Source: Christensenella sp. UBA941
GTDB lineage: Bacteria > Bacillota > Clostridia > Christensenellales > UBA941
NCBI GenBank assembly: GCA_002293365.1
Contig: DBDD01000190.1
Location: forward strand, 1-5,742
Reading direction: 5' to 3'
Length of the DNA: 5,742 nucleotides
Below the pieces are notes generated by a model that searched no databases, was not told the origin of the DNA, and saw nothing but the letters and a program-made list of their open reading frames with translations. Below are positions 1 through 4,596 of the stretch, piece by piece. Within the stretch, counting starts at the first letter, position 1. Each line of letters opens with the position of its first letter. Position numbers and translations under genes: made by a program.

Positions 1-1
1 T

Positions 2-151
2 ACTCGCGGCGCTTCCCTGTATACACGTTACGAATAGGATAGCGGACATCGCGATGTTTATGCGAAGGAAGAAAGCGCCGGATTATTTCTTATAGACGGC
101 ATTTTGTTCAAACATAGGTATTTTCTGCTTGGGGATTTATTCGCAAAATAA
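2..151 (+). pseudogene. Possible 3' remnant of an interrupted coding sequence
   Basis: The second forward frame reads TRGASLYTRYE, then TAG at 35-37, then 37 codons that look protein-like (including EESAGLFLIDGILF and YFLLGDLFAK) and end at TAA 149-151. The residue mix after the TAG, with alternating hydrophobic stretches and Gly/Asp turns, looks more like real protein than chance, but this is a judgement by eye. No start codon with a ribosome binding site precedes the segment after the TAG, so it is unlikely to be a gene of its own. It may be the end of a gene that begins left of the window and is broken by the TAG, or by small compensating shifts, since the neighbouring frame is open across the TAG. 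It lies 27 bases ahead of the next gene in the same frame. I do not recognise the family. Confidence 0.3.
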
Positions 152-163
152 ATTACATCTAAT

Positions 164-170
164 AGGAGGG
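164..170 (+). promoter_or_regulatory. Ribosome binding site that fixes the GTG start at 179
   Basis: AGGAGGG lies 8 bases before GTG at 179-181. There is no in-frame ATG between the upstream stop (149-151) and this GTG, and the spacing matches that of every other gene in the window. Confidence 0.75.
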
Positions 171-178
171 AAACATCT

Positions 179-484
179 GTGGACGGTGTTACTAGGGCAA
201 AGTTTCTCGAATACGCCCAATATTGCAATGAACTTTTACAGCTCGAAAAAGATGTGCTTCAATGCGCGGAGAATAACTGGAGCCGTGAAAATTACTGCGC
301 TATAAACTCATGGTACGGCACTTTTAAACCTCGTATGATCGAGCTTGTTGGTTATAGCGCGAAGGATGAGCATCTAAAATCGGTCAAGGCGTATGATACC
401 GTTTATAAATACCTCTATTGGCTGCTGCCAGACTGCAATCACAAATCCTCATGCTGGATTGAACAAAAAAGCGAGCTTCATTGA
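179..484 (+). CDS. Unrecognised 101-residue protein, Cys- and aromatic-rich
   Basis: I do not recognise this protein and assign no function. The GTG start is supported by AGGAGGG 8 bases upstream, and the gene ends at TGA 482-484. The product has no obvious signal peptide or membrane segment, so it is probably cytoplasmic. It looks mostly helical. The N-terminal half is acidic and amphipathic (residues 8-32), with a central aromatic segment around NSWYGTF (43-49) and a Tyr/Leu-rich stretch near YKYLYWLLP (76-84). Five cysteines lie at 16, 29, 40, 86 and 92. C86 and C92, together with H88, are close enough to bind metal, but no standard CxxC pair exists. It sits just upstream of the DUF6870-like gene and the recombinase array, separated from them by two hairpins, which suggests an accessory gene of the same mobile element. 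The start and the gene itself are fairly secure; the role is unknown. Confidence 0.7.
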   Translation: MDGVTRAKFLEYAQYCNELLQLEKDVLQCAENNWSRENYCAINSWYGTFKPRMIELVGYSAKDEHLKSVKAYDTVYKYLYWLLPDCNHKSSCWIEQKSELH

Positions 485-494
485 ATACGCCTAA

Positions 495-521
495 TTCACG
501 TTTCTCTGTTCAAAACGTGAA
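495..521. repeat. Inverted repeat, 9-bp arms with 9-base loop
   Basis: TTCACGTTT (495-503) is exactly reverse-complementary to AAACGTGAA (513-521), separated by CTCTGTTCA. It begins 10 bases after the stop of the 101-residue gene and is followed within 6 bases by a second, stronger palindrome. No T-run follows on either strand, so a standard intrinsic terminator is not supported. It could be an RNA stem-loop at the 3' end of the upstream message or a protein-binding site. Confidence 0.6.
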
Positions 522-526
522 CGGTT

Positions 527-561
527 CCCGTAGGTATTCCCAACTTGGGAATACCTACGGG
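527..561. repeat. Perfect 17+17 bp palindrome with a single central base
   Basis: The left arm CCCGTAGGTATTCCCAA (527-543) and right arm TTGGGAATACCTACGGG (545-561) are perfect reverse complements around C544. As RNA it would form a 15-bp stem with a 5-base AACTT loop. It lies between the 101-residue gene and the DUF6870-like gene. The downstream sequence on the + strand (GTGCTAAAGCC) and on the - strand (AACCGTTC) lacks a T-run, so a normal intrinsic terminator is unlikely. Candidate roles are a dimeric protein operator, a cruciform or origin-of-transfer type element, a small mobile repeat, or a T-less terminator. The odd centre is unlike serine-recombinase crossover sites, which have a 2-bp core. 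The rest of 485-614 holds no gene and no convincing promoter. Confidence 0.8.
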
Positions 562-614
562 GTGCTAAAGCCTGCGGAGACGATTGTAAAACACACGATA
601 AGGAGGCCGGTTAT

Positions 615-821
615 ATGCCAAATAATGTACAAGATGCCGACTTAGTGGATATCCGGGATATTGCCGTAAACAAGAATCTGCCACAAACGGCACGAATTGC
701 TGAATATGCGCGGCAGATAAAGAACCCGCGTCATTATAAATACAAAAACTTTTCTGTAACAGCCATCTACGCCGATAACGGCGTTACAATCGAGGATTGC
801 CTGCGCGCGCTTATGACTTGA
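615..821 (+). CDS. DUF6870-like small protein
   Basis: This 68-residue protein starts at ATG 615, 8 bases after AGGAGG (601-606), and ends at TGA 819-821. Its layout, with LVDIRDIAVNKNLP (residues 10-23), then ARIAEYARQIKNP (26-38), a Tyr/Lys strand and a closing ADNGVTIEDCL (53-63), matches my memory of the DUF6870 family of short proteins in Clostridia mobile elements; no search was run. The function of the family is unknown to me. The C-terminal strand and TIEDCL segment resemble the typical end of the family, so the gene looks complete. It has no signal peptide or membrane segment. It ends 18 bases before the promoter of the recombinase array. That position fits a small accessory or regulatory protein of the integration module, but the role is inference. 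Its own promoter is not evident, so it may be read through from upstream. Confidence 0.8.
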   Translation: MPNNVQDADLVDIRDIAVNKNLPQTARIAEYARQIKNPRHYKYKNFSVTAIYADNGVTIEDCLRALMT

Positions 822-833
822 AGAACAAATCGA

Positions 834-870
834 CACATTTGACTTTCCCCAATAGCCGCCGTAAAATGTG
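834..870. repeat. Inverted repeat enclosing the recombinase promoter
   Basis: CACATTT (834-840) and AAATGTG (864-870) are perfect 7-bp reverse complements. The left arm overlaps the first bases of the -35 box and the right arm covers most of the -10 box. The right arm also shares four bases with the palindrome at 867-887. This may be a second operator or chance in an AT-rich promoter. Confidence 0.4.
839..867 (+). promoter_or_regulatory. Sigma-A type promoter of the recombinase array
   Basis: The -35 box TTGACT (839-844) and the -10 box TAAAAT (862-867) are separated by exactly 17 bases, each with five of six consensus positions. The expected transcription start is about 873-876, which leaves a leader of about 73 bases before the TTG start of the first recombinase gene. 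No other pair of boxes of this quality was found between 485 and 947. Confidence 0.65.
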
Positions 871-887
871 ATCGGAGAAGGATCACA
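867..887. promoter_or_regulatory. Operator-like palindrome at the transcription start
   Basis: TGTGATC (867-873) and GATCACA (881-887) are perfect 7-bp reverse complements around GGAGAAG. The site begins on the last base of the -10 box and covers the predicted transcription start, where a bound dimer would block initiation. The binding protein is unknown. The recombinases, the DUF6870-like protein or a host factor are all possible. Confidence 0.5.
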
Positions 888-900
888 CGGCAAACCTGCG

Positions 901-939
901 TCCTTTGATTTTCGGGAAAGTTTCGGGAATCAAAGGAGG
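901..939 (+). promoter_or_regulatory. Hairpin burying the ribosome binding site of the first recombinase
   Basis: TCCTTTGATT (901-910) pairs perfectly with AATCAAAGGA (928-937) across a 17-base loop. The right arm takes up AAAGGA of the binding site AAAGGAGG (932-939), which sits 8 bases before TTG 948. Folding in RNA would therefore limit ribosome access. The loop side contains a direct repeat, TTTCGGGAA, at 910-918 and 921-929. A weaker alternative pairing, AAGGA (878-882) with TCCTT (901-905), would open the hairpin and free the site, as in translational attenuators. That switch is inference. Confidence 0.6.
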
Positions 940-947
940 CGTCTATT

Positions 948-2558
948 TTGGATGAAATCAAATACAGGGCGGTCAAGTATATCCGCCTGTCAATCGCGGA
1001 CGGCAAGGACGGTGAAAGCAACAGCATAATTAACCAGCGCAGGCTAATTGACGAATTTCTAAGCAAACACACAGAGATCGAATCCGTTGGCGAATATGTT
1101 GACGACGGCGTTTCGGGGATTGTATTCGACCGTCCGGCTTTTGCCGATATGATGGCAGTCATTCGGGAAGGCACGGCAAATTGCATAATATCCAAAGATT
1201 TATCGCGACTTGGACGTGATCGAATTGAAACAGGCCGCTATCTTCAACGGATTTTCCCGGCTATTGGCGTTCGCTTCATTGCAATCAACGACAATATCGA
1301 TACACTTAACGATGACACGGATCGGCTTATCGTATCCGTAAAATCCATACTGAACGACGAATACTGCCGCGATATATCCGTCAAGACTCGAAGTGCGTTG
1401 GAGATAAAACGCGCTCATGGCGATTATACGGGCGCTTGCCCTGTCTATGGTTATCGTAAAGACCCTAACGACCACAATCACCTCGTAATTGACGAATACG
1501 CCGCTAATATTATTCGCGATATCTTCCGAATGAAGATGGAGGGAAACAGTGCGGCGCGTATCGCAACGACGCTAAATGAACTTGGCGTATTGTCGCCGCT
1601 GGAGTATAAAAAGGATCGTGGGCTTCCGTATCCCAAAGGCGGTTACGCGGACAGGAGCGGCGCGAAATGGAGCGCCTCTACAATCATCCGCATACTCGGC
1701 GACGCAACCTATACCGGTACATTGATACAAGGTAAATCCGGTACGCCGACCTACAAGCTGAAAGAGTTAGTTCAAAGACCGGAGGAAGAATGGCATCGGC
1801 GCGAGAATGCGCACGAACCTGTTATTCTGCGACATACTTTTGACCTCGTGCAGAAGATCATGCGGCTCGATACTCGTACCGCGCCGAACCGAGACAAGGT
1901 GTACCTGTTCTCCGGTATACTTATCTGCGGCTGCTGCGGCAACCGCATGACACGTAAAACAGTGCCGTATAAAGGAGCGCAGTATTATTACTATTGGTGT
2001 CCAACCGGAAAAAAGAACGGCTGCGCCAAGCCTGTCATGCTAAAAGAAAGCGATCTGATCGACTGTGTTCTTGGCAGCGTAAAGGCTCATATCGCGAATG
2101 TCGCTTCATTGGAAACGCTCATATCAGGTCTGGATGCTACGCGGATTGCCCGCGACCTTGCCGACAGGCTTGCCGGGCAGATTACCGAAAATGAACGCAG
2201 ACTTGATAAAATCAAGGAGTACAAGGCAAGCCTTTATGAAAACATGATAAACGGCAATCTGACGAAGGATGAGCACAAATCCCTTAAAGCGAAATATGCG
2301 ACGGAGAGCGATACGCTTATATCAGCCAATGCCGGGTTGCGCAACGAAATCGAAGCTGTGCTTTTATGTAAGCATGAGCGCATGGCATGGACAAGACATT
2401 TTATACAGTTTGAGAATCTTGACACCATCGACCGCAAGATAGTGATACACCTTATTAACAGCATCCGCGTACTCGGTAAATCAAAAATAGAGATCAGCTT
2501 CAACTATCAGTTTGAGTACGAAAGCGCGGTAGCGCTGCTCCAGAAGGAGGCGGCGTAA
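948..2558 (+). CDS. Large serine recombinase 1 (complete)
   Basis: This is a site-specific DNA recombinase of the large serine (resolvase/invertase-type) family. Such enzymes cut both strands at attachment sites through a covalent phosphoserine link and rotate the ends to integrate or excise DNA. The 536 residues fit the usual 450-600. The N-terminal catalytic domain (about 6-150) has YIRLS with nucleophile S15 and R13, the VDDGVSG segment (51-57) and SRLGRD with R87 and R90. A recombinase domain follows (about 160-275, from PVYGYRKD). The zinc ribbon uses C327, C330, C351 and C359. The coiled coil lies at about 403-475, ending in a beta-rich tail (SIRVLGKSKIEISFNYQFEYE region, 505-525). The TTG start at 948 is chosen because AAAGGAGG lies 8 bases upstream and no in-frame ATG precedes residue 68. 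The weak start plus the leader hairpin suggest restrained expression. It is the first gene of a four-recombinase array and appears catalytically intact. Confidence 0.95.
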   Translation: MDEIKYRAVKYIRLSIADGKDGESNSIINQRRLIDEFLSKHTEIESVGEYVDDGVSGIVFDRPAFADMMAVIREGTANCIISKDLSRLGRDRIETGRYLQRIFPAIGVRFIAINDNIDTLNDDTDRLIVSVKSILNDEYCRDISVKTRSALEIKRAHGDYTGACPVYGYRKDPNDHNHLVIDEYAANIIRDIFRMKMEGNSAARIATTLNELGVLSPLEYKKDRGLPYPKGGYADRSGAKWSASTIIRILGDATYTGTLIQGKSGTPTYKLKELVQRPEEEWHRRENAHEPVILRHTFDLVQKIMRLDTRTAPNRDKVYLFSGILICGCCGNRMTRKTVPYKGAQYYYYWCPTGKKNGCAKPVMLKESDLIDCVLGSVKAHIANVASLETLISGLDATRIARDLADRLAGQITENERRLDKIKEYKASLYENMINGNLTKDEHKSLKAKYATESDTLISANAGLRNEIEAVLLCKHERMAWTRHFIQFENLDTIDRKIVIHLINSIRVLGKSKIEISFNYQFEYESAVALLQKEAA

Positions 2559-2978
2559 ATGGTTGAGAAATGCAGGATTGCGATCTATCTGCGGGTCGCG
2601 AGCAAAGACGATGATGCTATAGCCGCACAGCAAGAGCGGATAATGCGCTTTGTTGAAGAACAGGGCCATTCCGCCTCCGAGATATACAGCGACAATGGGG
2701 TCAGCGGCATAAGCCTTGATCGGGAAGCGTTTATACAAATGGACGCTGATATACGGGAAGGTACTATTCATACTGTTTACGTTGTCAGTCTGTCGCGCAT
2801 CGGCAGGGATTTATTCGGCGTATCTCGCTGGCTGGGTGAGATGCGGCAAAGAGGCGTTACTATCAAAGCCGTGGACGGTTCCGTTGGGTATGGCTGTGAT
2901 GGCAGCATCATTCCGGGCGCCTTTCTGGATATGCTCCGGCAATACAAGCAAAAGGAGGGCATGTTTCATGGCGCGTAA
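2559..2978 (+). CDS. Small resolvase-domain protein with altered active site
   Basis: This 139-residue protein consists only of a serine-recombinase catalytic domain. It has no recombinase domain, zinc ribbon or coiled coil. The fold is clear from YLRVAS (10-15), QQERIMRFVEEQG (24-36), YSDNGVSG (43-50), SRIGRD with R80 and R83, and a short final helix (about 121-133), the position of the dimerisation helix in resolvases. In the usual Y-x-R-x-S motif the nucleophile is two residues after the Arg. Here that position is A14 (GCG, 2598-2600), followed by S15. Either the enzyme is dead, or one residue is inserted and S15 serves. The ATG directly follows the TAA of the previous gene with no gap, and AAGGAGG (2544-2550) lies inside that gene, implying coupled translation. 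It could be a non-catalytic partner of the neighbouring recombinases, a regulator, or a relic. Retained arginines, an intact frame and its own binding site argue against recent decay. Confidence 0.88.
   Translation: MVEKCRIAIYLRVASKDDDAIAAQQERIMRFVEEQGHSASEIYSDNGVSGISLDREAFIQMDADIREGTIHTVYVVSLSRIGRDLFGVSRWLGEMRQRGVTIKAVDGSVGYGCDGSIIPGAFLDMLRQYKQKEGMFHGA
2951..2959 (+). promoter_or_regulatory. Ribosome binding site fixing the start of recombinase 3
   Basis: AAAGGAGGG lies 8 bases before ATG 2968. It decides the start: the open frame continues upstream to 2716, but that part lies inside the small resolvase gene and has no binding site or family similarity. Confidence 0.8.
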
Positions 2979-4596
2979 AAGCAGAAAAAACGCGGTAGCC
3001 GTCCCTGTGCCGGAAGTCCAAAACCCCGTGTTTTACGCGGGCGCGTATATCCGCCTGTCGGTTGTTGACAGGAAGAATAAAGGCGATTCCATTGAAAATC
3101 AGCAGGCCATTATTAACTCGTATATAGCCGGACAGGATAATATCGAACTCAGCGAGTGTTATATCGACAATGGCCATAGCGGTCAATCGTTCGAGCGCCC
3201 AGCGTTTCAACGTATGATCGCCGATATGGAAAGCGGAAAAATCAACTGCTGCATTACAAAGGACTTGTCGCGACTCGGCAGAAACGCGATAGATTCGGGG
3301 TATTATATTGAGCGTCATTTCCCTGCAATAGGTGTTCGATACATCGCGGTTACGGATGACTATGATTCGGCGGATGGGCAGAGCGGCGGCATCATGCTTA
3401 GTTTGAAAAACATGATAAATGAATCCTACGCTTTGGACGCGAGCCGGAAGGTCAAGGCTACCATTCAGATGAACATCCACAAAGGCAATTTTGTGGGAGG
3501 GATAGCTCCTTACGGCTATTTCAAAAGCAGTAATGATTGTCATAGGTTTGTTGTAGATAAATATGCCGCTTCTGTTGTTCAGCGAATATTTGAAATGGCG
3601 ACTGAGGGTCATTCTCATAAGGCCATTCTCGACTGGCTCAATACCAGCGGTCATCTTCCGCCTAAGCGTTACTTCTATTCGATAGGGCTGGCTACTGATA
3701 AGGAGGTGGGCGTTGAGAAACGGTGGTGGGGTATTGGCGCGGTCAAGGATATTCTGAAAAACAGAATGTATTGCGGCGATATGGTTCAGGGTAAGCACAG
3801 ATCCGTCCGGAACACTATCACGAAAGTATCAGCGCCCGAATGGGTTATCGTTGCAGACACCCACGAAGCCATTGTCAGCCGCGACTTATTTGACGCTGTA
3901 CAGAATACTTTCATGAAATCGCAAGCTTCGAAAGCTCCATATTATGACAACCTTAATTCAGAAAATGTCTTTCTCGGTAAGGTTATCTGTGGTCATTGCG
4001 GATATACCATGCTGCGAAGACGAAACGGTAAACACGCATACAGCTTTCGGTGCAACACGAGGTTTCGATATTCGCCGGAGGCTTGTGAGGGAATGAAAAT
4101 CAATGAAGCCGTGTTGAAAGCGGAGATATTGGAATTACTTCGTAGCCATGAGCCTTTTTTAGCAAAGGAACCGCTGCCATTAAACGAAACTTCAGAGGCC
4201 GACATATTAAAAATGGATTTGTCTTCTGCTAAATCGGCGTTTGACAGGAACAGGCGCTTCCTAGAAGGACTGTACGAAAGCCTTGTGAGCGGCGATATTT
4301 CTGACGCTGAATACAAAGATTTGAAATTGGGTTATGAAACCAAGATCGCATCCATCACAGAGCGAATCCAGCGATTGCGCGACAATATACATATATGCGT
4401 TCAACGGGAAGCGTCTTTAACTAAGGCCCACGCAGACGTATTAAAGCTAGAGCAGGTTTCAGACCTGACAGCGGAAATGATTGGCAGGCTGGTCGAAAGA
4501 ATAATCGTTTATCCCGAAGGGCGTATTTACGTTCAACTCAGTTTTTTGGAGGATACGGTCAATAACCGTTTAGAGGGGGGCGCGGATCATGAATGA
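2968..4596 (+). CDS. Large serine recombinase 3 (complete)
   Basis: This 542-residue large serine recombinase should integrate or excise DNA at attachment sites by the phosphoserine mechanism. The catalytic domain (about 24-170) has YIRLS with R29 and nucleophile S31, YIDNGHSG (65-72) and SRLGRN with R102 and R105. The recombinase domain (about 178-285) begins at APYGYF. The zinc ribbon uses C341, C344, C362 and C373. A helical coiled coil (about 412-490) is followed by a closing strand segment (RIIVYPEGRIYVQLSF region, 511-526). A 26-residue N-terminal extension, with a basic start (MARKSRKN) then Pro/Val-rich, is longer than the 10 residues ahead of the same motif in recombinase 1. The ATG start at 2968 overlaps the end of the small resolvase gene by 11 bases. 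The stop overlaps the next gene by 8 bases. It shares the 15-base stretch GTATATCCGCCTGTC with recombinase 1 at the active-site codons (977-991 and 3045-3059). It appears catalytically intact. Confidence 0.95.
   Translation: MARKSRKNAVAVPVPEVQNPVFYAGAYIRLSVVDRKNKGDSIENQQAIINSYIAGQDNIELSECYIDNGHSGQSFERPAFQRMIADMESGKINCCITKDLSRLGRNAIDSGYYIERHFPAIGVRYIAVTDDYDSADGQSGGIMLSLKNMINESYALDASRKVKATIQMNIHKGNFVGGIAPYGYFKSSNDCHRFVVDKYAASVVQRIFEMATEGHSHKAILDWLNTSGHLPPKRYFYSIGLATDKEVGVEKRWWGIGAVKDILKNRMYCGDMVQGKHRSVRNTITKVSAPEWVIVADTHEAIVSRDLFDAVQNTFMKSQASKAPYYDNLNSENVFLGKVICGHCGYTMLRRRNGKHAYSFRCNTRFRYSPEACEGMKINEAVLKAEILELLRSHEPFLAKEPLPLNETSEADILKMDLSSAKSAFDRNRRFLEGLYESLVSGDISDAEYKDLKLGYETKIASITERIQRLRDNIHICVQREASLTKAHADVLKLEQVSDLTAEMIGRLVERIIVYPEGRIYVQLSFLEDTVNNRLEGGADHE
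4573..4580 (+). promoter_or_regulatory. Degenerate ribosome binding site of recombinase 4
   Basis: GAGGGGGG lies 8 bases before ATG 4589. It departs from the AGGAGG core used by the other genes, so this gene probably depends on coupling to the preceding gene, whose stop lies 3 bases beyond the start codon. Confidence 0.6.

Noticed and set aside
35..37. Genome-wide reassignment of TAG to an amino acid
   Set aside because: The other reading frames, well over 1,500 codons, contain no in-frame TAG, so a common sense TAG is not supported.
527..561. Intrinsic terminator
   Set aside because: The stem is strong, but neither strand has the T-run that should follow.
527..561. Recombinase attachment site
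   Set aside because: Serine recombinase sites are imperfect repeats around a 2-bp crossover; this one is perfect with a single-base centre and lies between two apparently intact genes.
867..887. CRP/FNR-type binding site
   Set aside because: The half-sites TGTGA and TCACA are present but 11 bases apart instead of 6.
767..1195. Open frame on the - strand across the leader
   Set aside because: It runs antisense through the promoter, the leader hairpin and the recombinase 1 catalytic motifs; no binding site or family resemblance.
2716..2967. Upstream extension of recombinase 3 to an ATG at 2716 (626 residues)
   Set aside because: The extra 84 residues overlap the small resolvase gene, resemble no recombinase N-terminus and have no ribosome binding site; ATG 2968 has an excellent one.
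3700..3715. Internal start after AAGGAGGTGG inside recombinase 3
   Set aside because: The only following start-like codon at suitable distance opens a frame of about 14 codons; the motif is explained by the coding sequence.
2908..3798. Long open frame on the - strand (296 residues)
   Set aside because: It lies wholly opposite recombinase coding sequence, has no convincing start signal and no recognisable protein pattern.
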